Notes: a model not told the origin generated them from the letters alone. A stretch of DNA of 64,000 bases from Winogradskyella ursingii (GCF_013403975.1 NZ_JABFDH010000001.1:62001-126000); one strand, 5' to 3'; positions 10,301-19,772 are shown, counted from the stretch's first letter. Program-made: numbers and translations.

Positions 10301-11619
10301 ATTTTGATTATGCGTCACTAGATCCAAGTACTCCACTTGGCCCAGGTATTGGTTATACCCAAAAAGGGACAGGTATATCTGGCAGTTCACAACAATATCT
10401 CTTTGAAGGGAAACCAAATAACGGAACCATTATTGTTCCAGTTATAGATGCTGGAGGCCCTGGTTCAGTGCCTGCTGAATCAAAAACGGACTTTTTACTC
10501 GGTAATCCATATCCCAGTGCCATTGATTTACATAAGTTTATTGATGATAATGCAGGTGTCATAGACGGCACGATTCAATTATGGCAACAGTGGAGCGGCT
10601 CATCTCATAATCTACATGAATATAACGGTGGTTATGCTCAGGTCAATAAAACAGGTGCCACACGTGCTTATCAGTTTGTTGGAATTGAAGGTGCGACCAA
10701 CGGTAACCAAGACGGTACAAAAACACCAACAAGATATTTGCCAGTAGGTCAAGGTTTCATGACCGAAATAGTATCGAGTGGAGATATTGTATTCAATAAC
10801 AGTCAACGTGTTTTCGTGAAAGAATCAGACGCAGATGGTGCTTATAATAATGGGTCTGTATTTTTTAGAAATGGTGAGAATTCAAGTAATGAGGCAAAAA
10901 CAGATGATGCAGAAGATAATGATACAATGCAACGATTACGAATAGAATTCAATTCTGTTAATGGTCCTGAGACGAGACGCGAATTGTTACTCGGATTTAG
11001 TGAAAACACCACAGATGAATACGATTATGGGTATGATGCCAAAAACATAGAAGAGTACGATGACGATCTCAATCTTATTATGGGAGACGATCTCTCAACT
11101 ATTCAGGCTTACGGTCCAATTGTTTTTGATAAGGTAGTATCTATGGCATTTAAGGCTTCTGGAAACTACAATTATACCATTCAGTTATCCGAGTCAGAAA
11201 ATGTATCCGTAGATCAAAAAGTTTATTTGCACGATAATTTAACTGGTGAATACTTTGACCTGAGAAACGATCAGCCGTATGAGTTCTCCTCCGAAGCTGG
11301 TGAATTCTATAGTAGATTTGAGGTTGTTTTTCAGGATCAAAATGCAGAGACATTATCTACAATAGATCAAGAAATAAGCGAATTGAGTCTATACTACGCG
11401 TATAACAGAAACAAAATTGTTGTATTAAATCCGAAGAATATTGAGCTAAATAGTATAGATTTATATAACATTTTGGGTCAATCAGTTTACAGTAACCAGC
11501 GTGTTCACGAAGGATCGTACAACGAGTACACAACCCAAAACTTAGCCACTGGTACTTACATAGTTAAAATAACAGCCAAAAATAATGCGGTGCAAACCAA
11601 AAAAATTATTGTGAAATAA
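7366..11619 (+). CDS. Very large T9SS-exported surface protein with calcium-binding repeats and LamG domain
   Basis: 1417 residues with an N-terminal signal peptide (ends near SNAQ, residue 20). Residues about 276-530 hold many thrombospondin type 3-like acidic loops of the DxDxDGxxD type, which bind calcium. Residues about 549-720 form a LamG/concanavalin-type lectin domain ([25 protein letters not shown]). The final ~75 residues ([29 protein letters not shown]) are a type A T9SS C-terminal sorting domain, which directs export across the outer membrane and surface attachment. Likely an adhesin or polysaccharide-binding protein; the ligand is unknown. It stands alone between two intergenic regions. 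Confidence 0.85.
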   Translation: MYKKLLIYFVFFLGGISNAQTNAPSIQSGVTFQWSDNQTNQTQPATIESVTVDGSVYFNFGVPSAYEMTQLGPNGHGTNKIRLNGARIENTSASATWNATALGAFRSLNLNYYFEANGNGDNICDDFTSEETTDAQRQTLFYADGIKATSSGVIAVTERNANNCLHIELFGFLEDSTVEQSLGETFVNQTNTQYGFGGTGSAGDLGTPGAISPPPPNSDYWLSDRVIENRGTIGIALFYLDDIAPAGSLITRATITSATVDNGDGKMFILTLPDQDKDGLSDLDDLDDDNDGINDLDESNNIDPSADDDVDGIPNYKDQDFCTLNAFGICDNLDFDGDGIANHFDLDSDNDGITDVVESNGIDSDRDGIADGKIGQTATTFGIPFTAGSGNVPVNTDGISHANFLDIDSDNDGIPDNVEAQTTLNYLEPSGVGSLIVDLNEDGIDDAYGTLIIPVDTDGDGIYDYIDLDSDNDGIPDIEENGMVNSVSGNDTDGDGLDNNFEGSNINDSNDVNDEIDDPSSSILPDFDGDLSFGGDLDYRDLLDINPPLSATVDFDGIDDYLSGPSLISGKDQITLMAWLKIDTSNSSKPISVIGGEGIAGLLFVQNGNTVSFGITTSAGTLNIINGGTIDYDEWHHITGSFSNLTGEQSLYVDGQLVAQHVNGSNVGETLRASNQWNGRFEIGRFSNEQNEKYYLNGSIDEVRVFDIKLLDSQIQQMIYQEIENNSGVIQGKILPKDIADTKSSTKVGWNKLLAYYPMSGIVNSKTFDESGNERTLRLHNITTVQEQTAPMPYVTISDGAWSNENTWQHGPVWDITDITTNKDWSIVKIDHDVYTNSSHKHLGLIIDSDKTLNVLGNNKIENSWYLELNGTLDLKNDSQLIQSSNSDLVTSANGKILRRQEGSSSAYWYNYWASPVGSLGIVTLDDNNTSSNNSNNSNFNLGMLKEPSGNDFPFTSAYTGNGNISTYWLYTFINGVSYFDYASLDPSTPLGPGIGYTQKGTGISGSSQQYLFEGKPNNGTIIVPVIDAGGPGSVPAESKTDFLLGNPYPSAIDLHKFIDDNAGVIDGTIQLWQQWSGSSHNLHEYNGGYAQVNKTGATRAYQFVGIEGATNGNQDGTKTPTRYLPVGQGFMTEIVSSGDIVFNNSQRVFVKESDADGAYNNGSVFFRNGENSSNEAKTDDAEDNDTMQRLRIEFNSVNGPETRRELLLGFSENTTDEYDYGYDAKNIEEYDDDLNLIMGDDLSTIQAYGPIVFDKVVSMAFKASGNYNYTIQLSESENVSVDQKVYLHDNLTGEYFDLRNDQPYEFSSEAGEFYSRFEVVFQDQNAETLSTIDQEISELSLYYAYNRNKIVVLNPKNIELNSIDLYNILGQSVYSNQRVHEGSYNEYTTQNLATGTYIVKITAKNNAVQTKKIIVK

Positions 11620-11638
11620 TATACAAACAAAATATACG

Positions 11639-11680
11639 AAACGGTCATTTCAATATTGCTGAAATGGCCTTTCCGTTTTT
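11639..11680 (+). terminator. Rho-independent terminator of the surface-protein gene
   Basis: An interrupted hairpin: outer arms AAACGG and CCGTTTTT, inner arms CATTTCA and TGAAATG, ending in a T run. It begins about 20 bases after the stop codon at 11619. Confidence 0.7.
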
Positions 11681-11717
11681 CACTAGAACACAACACCTTA
11701 TTTTATTAAAATTTCTT

Positions 11718-11725
11718 TAATTTTG
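11718..11725 (+). promoter_or_regulatory. Candidate -7 box of ileS
   Basis: TAATTTTG matches TAnnTTTG and lies 23 bases before the ileS ATG. No clear TTG -33 element at the usual distance. Confidence 0.4.
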
Positions 11726-11748
11726 CGCTCTTATAATACGAGACTACA

Positions 11749-14700
11749 ATGAGCCAAAAGTTCCCTGAATATAAAGGACTTAACTTGCCAAAAGTTGCAG
11801 AGGAAATCAGTAACTATTGGGAAGCCAATGATATTTTCAAAAAAAGTGTAACGACACGCGAAGGTAAAGCGCCATATGTGTTTTTTGAAGGGCCGCCTTC
11901 TGCGAACGGTTTGCCTGGCGTACACCACGTTTTAGCACGTGCGATAAAAGATATTTTTCCACGCTATAAAACAATGAAAGGTTTTCAGGTAAAACGAAAA
12001 GCAGGTTGGGACACGCACGGTCTGCCAATAGAGCTGGGTGTAGAAAAAGAACTCGGGATAACCAAAGAGGATATTGGTACTAAAATTTCAGTTGAAGAAT
12101 ATAATGAAGCCTGTAAAAAAGCAGTGATGCGTTATACCGATATTTGGAATGATCTCACTCAAAAAATGGGTTATTGGGTAGATATGGAGAACCCATATAT
12201 CACCTACAAGTCCAAATATATGGAGACCGTTTGGTGGTTGCTCAAAAAAATATATGACAAGGGGTTAATTTATAAAGGTTACACCATTCAGCCATATTCA
12301 CCAAAAGCGGGAACAGGATTAAGTTCGCACGAGTTGAATCAACCAGGCACATATCAAGATGTAACAGATACGACTGTCGTTGCTCAGTTTAAAGCAAACG
12401 AAGAATCGCTACCGGATTTTCTTAAAAATGAAGGAGATATCTACTTCTTGGCATGGACAACGACACCTTGGACACTTCCTAGTAACACAGCGTTAACCGT
12501 AGGTCCTAAGATTGATTACGTTTTAGTAGAAACCTATAATCAATATACCTTTAAGCCAATGAATGTGGTTATAGCAAAATCATTGGTCTCAAAACAATTT
12601 GATGGTAAATACAAACAAGTTGAAACTAAGCCAGAACTTCTAGACTACAAAGAAGGAGATAAGAAAATTCCATTTCATGTTGTGAAAGAATTTGTAGGTA
12701 AGGATTTAGTAGGCATTACCTATGAACAGCTATTACCTTTTGCGCTTCCAAATGATAACCCTGAAAACGCATTTAGAGTCATTTCTGGAGACTTCGTAAC
12801 AACTGAAGACGGTACAGGAATTGTACACACAGCACCAACTTTTGGTGCAGATGATGCATTGGTAGCAAAACAAGCATCACCTGAAATTCCACCACTTTTA
12901 GTCAAAGATGAAAATGGAAATTTAGTGCCATTGGTAGATTTACAAGGTAGGTTTAGGCCAGAAGTGGGAGAGTTGGCCGGTAAATATGTAAAAAATGAAT
13001 ATTACAATGACGGCGAAGCACCAGAAAAATCTGTTGATGTTGAGCTTGCCATAAAACTAAAAACAGAAAACAAGGCTTTTAAGGTCGAAAAATATAAACA
13101 CAGCTACCCAAACTGCTGGCGAACGGATAAGCCAATTCTTTATTATCCATTAGATTCATGGTTCATTAAAATTACCGATGTCAAGGGCAGAATGCACGAA
13201 CTAAACACAACCATCAACTGGAAACCAAAATCAACGGGAGAAGGTCGTTTTGGAAATTGGCTGGCAAATGCTAACGACTGGAATTTGTCGCGTTCCCGTT
13301 TTTGGGGAATTCCTTTGCCAATCTGGAGAACAGAAGATGGTAAAGAACAAATCTGTATTGGTTCTGTAAAAGAATTAAAAGCTGAAATGAAAAAGTCAGT
13401 CGAAGCGGGCTTAATGAAAGAAGATATTTTTTCAGATTTTGAGGTAGATAATATGTCTGAAGACAACTACGATACCATCGATTTACACAAAAATGTAGTC
13501 GATAAAATTATATTGGTTTCAGAATCAGGAAAACCAATGCATCGTGAAGCAGATTTGATTGATGTATGGTTCGATTCTGGCTCAATGCCCTATGCACAAT
13601 GGCACTATCCGTTTGAAAACAAGGAAAAAGTAGAAGATACTTGGAGAAAAGCCGACTTTATTGCCGAAGGTGTAGACCAAACACGAGGATGGTTTTACAC
13701 ACTTCACGCCATTGCAACCATGATTTTTGATGATGTAGCATATAAAAATGTAGTGTCCAACGGATTGGTTCTGGATAAAAACGGGCAAAAAATGTCCAAA
13801 CGTTTAGGCAATGCGACTGATCCTTTTGAAACGCTTTCAAAATATGGTGCAGATGCCACGCGTTGGTATATGATAAGCAATGCCAATCCTTGGGATAACT
13901 TAAAATTTGATATTGATGGCATTGCAGAGGTAAGTAGAAAATTCTTCGGGACGCTCTATAATACCTATTCATTCTTTACACTTTATACTAATATCGATGG
14001 TTTTAAATATGAAGAAAAAGACATTCCACTTAATGAAAGACCAGAAATAGACCGTTGGATTTTATCAGAATTGAACACATTGATTCAAAAAGTTGATGAA
14101 TACTATGCGGATTATGAACCTACAAAAGCAGCAAGAGAAATTTCGAGTTTTACCCAAGATTATTTAAGTAATTGGTACGTGCGTTTAAGTAGGAGACGTT
14201 TCTGGAAAGGAGATTACCAAACTGATAAAATTTCGGCGTACCAAACACTTTACACATGTATGGTTACGATAGCAAAACTGGGAGCACCAATTGCACCGTT
14301 TTTCATGGATCGCTTGTACTTAGATTTGAATGCAGTTACTAAAAAAGAGAATTTTGAAAGTGTGCATTTGGCAGAGTTTCCAAGCGTTGATGAAAGCGCT
14401 ATTGACAAAGTTTTGGAGCGCAAGATGGAAAACGCCCAAACAATATCCTCTCTTGTTTTATCGTTGAGAGCTAAAGAGAAAATAAAAGTGCGTCAACCGT
14501 TGCAAAAAATCATGATTCCTATTGATTCGAAACAACAGAAGGAAGAGATAGCAGCCGTTTCAGATTTGATTAAACACGAAGTAAATATCAAGGAAATTGA
14601 ACTTTTAGAAGATGCTTCGGATATTTTAGTGAAACAAATCAAACCAAACTTTAAAACACTTGGTCCGCGATTTGGCAAGGATATGAAGTTGATTGCCAAT

Positions 14701-15150
14701 GCAGTACGAGGATTTGGTGCTGAAGAAATCAAAAAAATTGAGGAAACAGGCAGTTTAGAGGTAGATATTAACGGAAAAAATGTTACTTTAGGAATTGAAG
14801 ATGTGGAGATAACATCACAGGATATCGAAGGCTGGCTAGTAGCCAATCAAGGATCGTTAACCGTAGCTTTAGACGTTACTTTAACCGAAGATTTACGAAG
14901 AGAAGGTATTGCTCGAGAGCTCGTGAACCGTATTCAAAACCTACGTAAAGACTCTGGTTTTGAAGTAACGGACAGGATTGATGTGAAACTTCAAAATGAA
15001 ACACAAGTCGCGGATGCTGTAACTGCAAATAAAGCTTACATTAAATCCGAAACTTTAACAGAGAATTTAGAATTATTAGATAACTTAGACAACGGTATAG
15101 ACATCACTTTTGATAATGTAAGTACCAAATTGTTTATTCAAAAACATTAA
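11749..15150 (+). CDS. ileS: Isoleucyl-tRNA synthetase, GxHH-signature (IleRS2-like)
   Basis: Class I synthetase that charges tRNA-Ile; cytoplasmic and essential. At 1133 residues it is longer than the classic bacterial IleRS1 and fits the eukaryote-like IleRS2 clade. The KMSKR loop is intact at residues 681-685 (GQKMSKRLGN), and the editing-domain segment LAWTTTPWTLPSN is present. The class I HIGH signature (HxGH) instead reads G57-V58-H59-H60, i.e. GxHH, with the first and third positions swapped. This altered form is known in a subset of IleRS2 enzymes and is linked to very high mupirocin resistance. Followed five bases later by a DksA-like gene. Confidence 0.96.
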   Translation: MSQKFPEYKGLNLPKVAEEISNYWEANDIFKKSVTTREGKAPYVFFEGPPSANGLPGVHHVLARAIKDIFPRYKTMKGFQVKRKAGWDTHGLPIELGVEKELGITKEDIGTKISVEEYNEACKKAVMRYTDIWNDLTQKMGYWVDMENPYITYKSKYMETVWWLLKKIYDKGLIYKGYTIQPYSPKAGTGLSSHELNQPGTYQDVTDTTVVAQFKANEESLPDFLKNEGDIYFLAWTTTPWTLPSNTALTVGPKIDYVLVETYNQYTFKPMNVVIAKSLVSKQFDGKYKQVETKPELLDYKEGDKKIPFHVVKEFVGKDLVGITYEQLLPFALPNDNPENAFRVISGDFVTTEDGTGIVHTAPTFGADDALVAKQASPEIPPLLVKDENGNLVPLVDLQGRFRPEVGELAGKYVKNEYYNDGEAPEKSVDVELAIKLKTENKAFKVEKYKHSYPNCWRTDKPILYYPLDSWFIKITDVKGRMHELNTTINWKPKSTGEGRFGNWLANANDWNLSRSRFWGIPLPIWRTEDGKEQICIGSVKELKAEMKKSVEAGLMKEDIFSDFEVDNMSEDNYDTIDLHKNVVDKIILVSESGKPMHREADLIDVWFDSGSMPYAQWHYPFENKEKVEDTWRKADFIAEGVDQTRGWFYTLHAIATMIFDDVAYKNVVSNGLVLDKNGQKMSKRLGNATDPFETLSKYGADATRWYMISNANPWDNLKFDIDGIAEVSRKFFGTLYNTYSFFTLYTNIDGFKYEEKDIPLNERPEIDRWILSELNTLIQKVDEYYADYEPTKAAREISSFTQDYLSNWYVRLSRRRFWKGDYQTDKISAYQTLYTCMVTIAKLGAPIAPFFMDRLYLDLNAVTKKENFESVHLAEFPSVDESAIDKVLERKMENAQTISSLVLSLRAKEKIKVRQPLQKIMIPIDSKQQKEEIAAVSDLIKHEVNIKEIELLEDASDILVKQIKPNFKTLGPRFGKDMKLIANAVRGFGAEEIKKIEETGSLEVDINGKNVTLGIEDVEITSQDIEGWLVANQGSLTVALDVTLTEDLRREGIARELVNRIQNLRKDSGFEVTDRIDVKLQNETQVADAVTANKAYIKSETLTENLELLDNLDNGIDITFDNVSTKLFIQKH

Positions 15151-15154
15151 TGAC

Positions 15155-15538
15155 ATGGCAACTGAAACAACAAATAGATACTCGGATAAGGATTTAGCAG
15201 AATTCAAAAAAATTATCCAAGACAAAATAGACAAAGCCGAGCACGATTTAGAACTCATAAAAAGTGCTTATATGAACGATCATAATAATGGAACGGATGA
15301 TACTTCGCCTACATTTAAGGCGTTCGAAGAGGGCAGCGAGACAATGAGTAAAGAAGCAAATTCAGCTTTGGCAATTAGACAGGAAAAATTTATCCGTGAT
15401 TTGAAAAATGCCATGATCCGTATTGAAAACAAGACCTATGGTGTTTGTAGAGTAACAGGAAAGCTCATAAACAAAGATCGTTTAAAATTAGTGCCTCATG
15501 CTACGTTAAGTATTGAGGCGAAGAATATGCAGAAATAA
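15155..15538 (+). CDS. TraR/DksA-family protein with degenerate zinc finger
   Basis: 127 residues. The N-terminal half is a helical, probably coiled-coil hairpin, and the C-terminal half aligns with the DksA zinc-finger region (YGVCRVTGKLINKDRLKLVPHA). Only one of the four usual cysteines, Cys98, remains; the other positions are Thr101, Ser119 and Ala122, so zinc binding is unlikely. DksA-type proteins enter the RNA polymerase secondary channel and adjust promoter activity, but whether this one does so is inference. It lies five bases after ileS and is probably co-transcribed with it. Confidence 0.85.
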   Translation: MATETTNRYSDKDLAEFKKIIQDKIDKAEHDLELIKSAYMNDHNNGTDDTSPTFKAFEEGSETMSKEANSALAIRQEKFIRDLKNAMIRIENKTYGVCRVTGKLINKDRLKLVPHATLSIEAKNMQK

Positions 15539-15566
15539 TATAAATTCCTATGGAAATAGGAATAGG

Positions 15567-16247
15567 ATGATAAATAATAATATTTTTATCGGATTAACCA
15601 GACCTTTCAGGTTTTTAAAACCTGAAAGGTCTTTTTACTTATTAGTCTTTTTTCTAGGTTTTCAATTTATAACCCAAGCCCAGAACAAGTCTCATGAAAC
15701 GATAAATGCTGACGGAATTTTCAATATTGAGATTAATGGTAATGACATTTTTAAGATCAAAATTGAGACTTCAGAATCGGAAAATATTGTAATTAAATCT
15801 CTTAACGATGGCGAATACCAAAACCACTATGCTATCAGTACCAAAATTATTTTGGGGCAATTAAACATTTCGCTCAACCAACTCCCATTTACTACAATTG
15901 CAGATGACAAACGAAACGCGCACAAGGTTGTGGCGGCATCACTCTCAGTAATAATACCAAAAGATTTAAATGTGTCAATTAGCAGCGACATCGCTTCGGT
16001 CGAGGCTATTGGAGATTTTAAGAATCTTGTTGTTGAACTTAAAAGCGGAAGTTGTAGCGTAGATGGCACAGCAGACTTTGGTACCATACATTCTTTTGAT
16101 GGTGATATAATTATTAAGACGAGGAAGGCAGATATTAATGCTAAATCCAACAACGGGATTATCTCCATTGCACAATTTGATGTCGCCAATTCCTTCTGGA
16201 AATTACAGTCTATAAATGGAAACATAACCGTTACTAAACAAGATTAA
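15567..16247 (+). CDS. Secreted DUF4097-like beta-helical protein with hairpin element in its 5' end
   Basis: I choose the ATG at 15567 (226 residues); an upstream in-frame ATG at 15513 would overlap the dksA-like gene. The signal-peptide core is YLLVFFLGFQFITQAQ. The mature part, with repeats such as VVELKSGSCSVDGTADFG and DINAKSNNGIISIAQFD, resembles putative adhesin/DUF4097 beta-helix proteins; function unknown. Residues about 11-22 are encoded by a perfect palindrome (15600-15632). No ATG, GTG or TTG in frame lies between that palindrome and the signal-peptide core, so it must be translated if the gene is expressed. It sits between the dksA-like gene and lspA. Confidence 0.7.
   Translation: MINNNIFIGLTRPFRFLKPERSFYLLVFFLGFQFITQAQNKSHETINADGIFNIEINGNDIFKIKIETSESENIVIKSLNDGEYQNHYAISTKIILGQLNISLNQLPFTTIADDKRNAHKVVAASLSVIIPKDLNVSISSDIASVEAIGDFKNLVVELKSGSCSVDGTADFGTIHSFDGDIIIKTRKADINAKSNNGIISIAQFDVANSFWKLQSINGNITVTKQD
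15600..15632. repeat. Perfect 16-bp hairpin (REP-like element) inside a gene
   Basis: Arms AGACCTTTCAGGTTTT (15600-15615) and its exact complement (15617-15632) around a single T, followed by TTTT. The related palindrome at 46863-46895 has the same AGACCT...AGGTCT ends, which points to a dispersed element. It has the shape of a strong rho-independent terminator, yet it lies within the 5' coding part of the gene at 15567-16247. Confidence 0.85.
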
Positions 16248-16275
16248 TCCCTTATTTTTGCCCAAACACCTATTT

Positions 16276-16941
16276 ATGTCGCTTAAGAAAGCCATTATTT
16301 TAATTGTCATCATTTTGCTCATTGACCAGCTCAGCAAAATTTACATTAAAACCACTTTTATGCTCAATGAAGATATCTCTGTATTTTCATGTTTTAAAAT
16401 TGCCTTTGTCGAAAATGATGGCATGGCTTGGGGCACTAAATTGAGTGACGTGTTTTCGTTCATTTCAGATAAGTCAGCCAAACTTATTCTAACGTTATTT
16501 AGGATAGTTGCAGTTTCTGGTATTGCCTATTGGTTGTACGATGTGACCAAAAAGCAAAAGTCTAACATTTTAATATTTGCTATCACTATCATATTTGCCG
16601 GTGCTTTGGGAAATATTCTGGATTCAGTTTTTTACGGTATATTATTTAGTGATAGTTACCATCAGGTCGCTACCTTTTTACCAGAAGATGGTGGTTATGC
16701 AGGCGTGTTTTATGGTAAGGTAGTGGACATGTTGCATTTTCCTATTTGGGATGGCATATTACCAGAGTGGTTGCCAATAATTGGTGGTAAATACTTCTCT
16801 TTTTTCAATCCTGTTTTTAATGTTGCAGATGTTGCCATTAGTACAGGTATTGGGATTTTAATCGTGTTTAACAAACGAGCTTTTAATGAGTCGACTAAAA
16901 CTGATACACTTGATTTGGAGTCACACAATAATCTAGCATAA
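16276..16941 (+). CDS. lspA: Lipoprotein signal peptidase (signal peptidase II)
   Basis: Inner-membrane aspartyl protease that removes signal peptides from diacylated prolipoproteins. The ATG at 16276 gives 221 residues with four membrane segments (LLIDQLSKIYIK in the first). The two catalytic Asp sites are present: ALGNILDS, where the usual Arg after Asp is Ser, and FNPVFNVADVAISTG. The insertion between them is longer than in E. coli LspA. A TATTTTTG at 16253-16260 could be a private promoter. Its 3' end overlaps the convergent cyclo-ligase gene by 47 bases. Many lipoproteins in this window would be its substrates. Confidence 0.93.
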   Translation: MSLKKAIILIVIILLIDQLSKIYIKTTFMLNEDISVFSCFKIAFVENDGMAWGTKLSDVFSFISDKSAKLILTLFRIVAVSGIAYWLYDVTKKQKSNILIFAITIIFAGALGNILDSVFYGILFSDSYHQVATFLPEDGGYAGVFYGKVVDMLHFPIWDGILPEWLPIIGGKYFSFFNPVFNVADVAISTGIGILIVFNKRAFNESTKTDTLDLESHNNLA

Positions 16942-17458
16942 TATCATTTTCTGAAACTTCAAATTGGTGTTGGTCAACTTCAAAAAAAGATAATCCAATT
17001 TTTAATGTTCCTGGCTTACAATTGGCTAAAAAACGATCGTAAAATCCTTTGCCATACCCGATTCTGTGACCTTTTTTATCAAAGGCTAAAAGCGGTACAA
17101 AAACCACATTGATTTGGGCAGGTTGAAATTCTATCCCATCAATAGGTTCGGGAATATTATATTTATTCTTCTTTATTTTTGTGTTATCCGTCAACAAATA
17201 ATGAGACATGGTGCAATCAACGAAATTGCTTTTTGATATGATAATGTTTTTGTCCTTTCCAGAGAGAATATTCAAAATATAATCCGTGTTTATCTCTTTG
17301 TGTTCTTCAATTGTTAAAAAAATATGATAAAAGGATTTATCCCAAATCTCCAATTTTAAAAGTTGGTTGGCAATGGACAAGCTGTGATCTTCAATTTGTT
17401 GGTACGTTAAATCGCGCCTTAGTTCTTTGTATTTTTTACGTAATTCAGCTTTCTGCAT
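16895..17458 (-). CDS. 5-formyltetrahydrofolate cyclo-ligase
   Basis: ATP-dependent enzyme that converts 5-formyl-THF to 5,10-methenyl-THF, returning it to one-carbon metabolism. The ATG at 17458 (MQKAELRKKYKELRRDL) is the natural start and gives 187 residues; longer frames to 17521 lie inside the upstream gene. The signature GYGKGFYDRFL is present, as is the N-terminal basic ATP-binding helix. It overlaps the upstream AspA-like gene by 14 bases, so it is the last gene of that operon, and it overlaps lspA tail to tail. Confidence 0.93.
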   Translation of the reverse strand: MQKAELRKKYKELRRDLTYQQIEDHSLSIANQLLKLEIWDKSFYHIFLTIEEHKEINTDYILNILSGKDKNIIISKSNFVDCTMSHYLLTDNTKIKKNKYNIPEPIDGIEFQPAQINVVFVPLLAFDKKGHRIGYGKGFYDRFLANCKPGTLKIGLSFFEVDQHQFEVSENDIMLDYCVTPNQVYQF

Positions 17459-18425
17459 CAGTTTCAACGTTTGTAGAAATATGAAAAATTGCGTCACCTT
17501 GATATATAATTGGTGATTCATTCACGTTAAAGATATATCCGTCGTTCGGAGCTTTAACAAAATGATTGAAACTTCCATAAGGATCTGTAATATGGCCTAA
17601 AATGGCACCTTTCTTAACTTCAGAATTTATAGAAACCGTAGATTTGAACATGCCAGAAAACTTAGCACGAATCCATTTACTTTCAGAGACATAAATACAA
17701 GATTTTTTTGGTTGTGATACTTTAAATTTAGAGCCTAACATTTGTAAATGGTTAAGTATTCTTTTGGCTCCGTTAACTCCAGTATTGGTAATATTAGAAT
17801 CTATGTGAAAGGACTTACCGCCTTCAAATAAAAGAATGGGAATATTTAGTTTGTAACATGTATTTCTAAAAGACTTATTCAGATTTTTTGAATAATATAT
17901 AAAGGGAGCTCCAAATATTTCGGCTAGTTCTTTCAATTTAGGGTCATTTTCTACAATCCTAACTTGCGCGGCATTAAATCGCCCAGAGCCACCAGTATGG
18001 AAATCCAATACCAAATCAGCATGTGGCAATACTTCGGTCACCAATTTAAAGGCCACTCTACTTGCCAAAGAGCCTCCTTGTATACCAGGGAAAACACGAT
18101 TAAGATCTCGGCCATCAGGAAATTCACGATCCATGTGTATAAACCCAAAAACATTAATGACCGGAAGACAAATAATGGTACCTTTTTTTGGCTTGTTGAT
18201 GCCTTTGGCAATAATCTGCCTCACAATTTCCACACCATTGACTTCATCACCATGGATCCCAGCTGTTATAAGTACCGTTGGACCAGGTTTTTTAGAGCGT
18301 TCTATAATTATTGGTACTTGAATAGAGTTTTGGGTATGCAATTTTGCCACTTCAAAATTTACGATGGCACTCTTTCCAAGAGGAACGGATTCGCCCAAAA
18401 TTTCTAAGATCTTTTTATCACTCAT
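17445..18425 (-). CDS. AspA/AstE-family zinc hydrolase (succinylglutamate desuccinylase/aspartoacylase-like)
   Basis: 326 residues of the M14-related desuccinylase/aspartoacylase superfamily, which hydrolyses N-acyl amino acids or related amides. Zinc ligands are visible: His58 and Glu61 in AGIHGDEVNG and His143 in DFHTGGSGR; RDLNRVFPG is the substrate-binding segment. It lies two bases after rimK and two genes after the retropepsin-like gene. That placement suggests a role with RimK-type glutamate ligation, for example trimming an acylated or glutamylated product, rather than arginine catabolism, as no ast genes are nearby. This role is inference. Confidence 0.88.
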   Translation of the reverse strand: MSDKKILEILGESVPLGKSAIVNFEVAKLHTQNSIQVPIIIERSKKPGPTVLITAGIHGDEVNGVEIVRQIIAKGINKPKKGTIICLPVINVFGFIHMDREFPDGRDLNRVFPGIQGGSLASRVAFKLVTEVLPHADLVLDFHTGGSGRFNAAQVRIVENDPKLKELAEIFGAPFIYYSKNLNKSFRNTCYKLNIPILLFEGGKSFHIDSNITNTGVNGAKRILNHLQMLGSKFKVSQPKKSCIYVSESKWIRAKFSGMFKSTVSINSEVKKGAILGHITDPYGSFNHFVKAPNDGYIFNVNESPIIYQGDAIFHISTNVETDAES

Positions 18426-18427
18426 AT

Positions 18428-19303
18428 TTACATTCTGTTTCGCTCAATAAAGGTAATAATAGCTCGTGCAATATTTTTACCTGTAGCGTTTTCGATACCT
18501 TCCAAGCCAGGTGTAGAATTGACTTCGAGTAATAAAGGACCGCGAGCAGATTGCAACATATCCACACCGCATACTGGTAATTTTAAAGCTCGTGAAGCCT
18601 TCATTGCCAATTTTAGTTCATCAGCATCGAGTTTAATGATATTGGCAGATCCACCTCTATGTAAGTTCGATCTAAATTCTCCATCTTTTCCTTGGCGCTT
18701 CATCGCACCAACAACTTGCCCATCCACAACTAAAGCACGTAAATCAGCTCCTTTTGCTTCTTTAATATACTCTTGCACAATGACTCTTGCTTGTAGGCCA
18801 TTAAACGCTTCTAAAACGGATTCGGCTGCGTTTTTTGTTTCGGCCAGAACCACACCAAGACCTTGTGTGCCTTCCAACAATTTAATAATAACGGGTGTAC
18901 CACCTACCGATTTTATAACTTCTTCCACATCTCTGGAGTAATTGGTAAAAACAGTTTTCGGCATTCCAATTCCAGCTTTACACAAACGCTGAAGACTTCG
19001 CAGTTTGTCGCGAGAACGGATGATAGCGTCAGAAGGTGCAATTGTAAAAACACCCATCTCCTCAAATTGACGTACAACGGCACAGCCGTAAAACGTAACC
19101 GAGGCACCAATTCTCGGGATAACAGCATCAACATAATCCAAGTAACGATCCCTATAATAGATGGTTGGTTTTTCTTTTTCAATTATAATTTCGCATTTGA
19201 GCGGATCTATAATTTCTACGTCGTGATTACGAATTTTAGCTTCTTCAACGAGGCGTTGGGTGGAATATAAATGTGGATTCCTAGATAATATAACTATATT
19301 CAT
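18428..19303 (-). CDS. rimK: RimK-family ATP-grasp alpha-L-glutamate ligase
   Basis: 291 residues. RimK adds glutamate residues to the C-terminus of ribosomal protein S6, and family members also make poly-glutamate. Visible ATP-grasp parts are the N-terminal [15 protein letters not shown], the loop [55 protein letters not shown], and the metal-binding [14 protein letters not shown]. Its start overlaps the stop of the retropepsin-like gene by four bases (translational coupling). Confidence 0.95.
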   Translation of the reverse strand: MNIVILSRNPHLYSTQRLVEEAKIRNHDVEIIDPLKCEIIIEKEKPTIYYRDRYLDYVDAVIPRIGASVTFYGCAVVRQFEEMGVFTIAPSDAIIRSRDKLRSLQRLCKAGIGMPKTVFTNYSRDVEEVIKSVGGTPVIIKLLEGTQGLGVVLAETKNAAESVLEAFNGLQARVIVQEYIKEAKGADLRALVVDGQVVGAMKRQGKDGEFRSNLHRGGSANIIKLDADELKLAMKASRALKLPVCGVDMLQSARGPLLLEVNSTPGLEGIENATGKNIARAIITFIERNRM

Positions 19304-19728
19304 AGTATGTTTTTGGTTTTATGGGATTGATTTTCAACATCAACGTCAACAATAAATTTTTTACTAAGAAATTGACGGCCTATCAGCACAGGAAATCGCA
19401 TATCATCCCTTGTGCTTAAAGTTAAGTTGATTTTATAGGTTTTGCCAAAGAATATAACATCGGTTTTAATTTTGTATCGATTTTCCTTGTGGCCGTTGCT
19501 GCTTTTTACATCGGTATAGGTGTAGTTTTCAAAAATTATATCCTCACTTTTAAAGTTTGGATGTCCTTTACTTTCAAATGTACAGCGCAGTTTTCCATCT
19601 TCTTCTGAAATTTTAGAACAATGAATAGCTGAGGTGTATGCACCTGTGTCAATCTTTACATCAATCTCGAATAAATTAAGTCTTGGGAAGTCGATTTTAT
19701 CTACGCGACCCAGTATTTTTTTTGTCAT
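19300..19728 (-). CDS. Retropepsin-like protein (ATP-dependent zinc protease/RimB family)
   Basis: 142 residues with the aspartic-protease-like motif [10 protein letters not shown] (Asp27-Thr28-Gly29) near the N-terminus and the second-half segment [19 protein letters not shown]. The family is annotated as ATP-dependent zinc protease (COG4067) but looks like a single-domain retropepsin. In pseudomonads a relative (RimB) is encoded with rimK and affects S6 modification. First gene of the minus-strand operon, coupled to rimK. Confidence 0.85.
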   Translation of the reverse strand: MTKKILGRVDKIDFPRLNLFEIDVKIDTGAYTSAIHCSKISEEDGKLRCTFESKGHPNFKSEDIIFENYTYTDVKSSNGHKENRYKIKTDVIFFGKTYKINLTLSTRDDMRFPVLIGRQFLSKKFIVDVDVENQSHKTKNIL

Positions 19729-19772
19729 AAATTATTTTTAATAAAAAGGCCGAAAGGTAACAATAAAGTCAG

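Noticed and set aside
7366..11619. Reading the large surface protein as a toxin or enzyme
   Set aside because: Only calcium-loop repeats, a LamG-type lectin domain and a T9SS tail are visible; there is no catalytic motif or downstream immunity-like ORF.
15513..15566. Longer start at 15513 for the secreted-protein gene
   Set aside because: It would overlap the dksA-like gene by 26 bases and add an Arg/Asn-rich stretch ahead of the signal peptide; the ATG at 15567 is a better fit.
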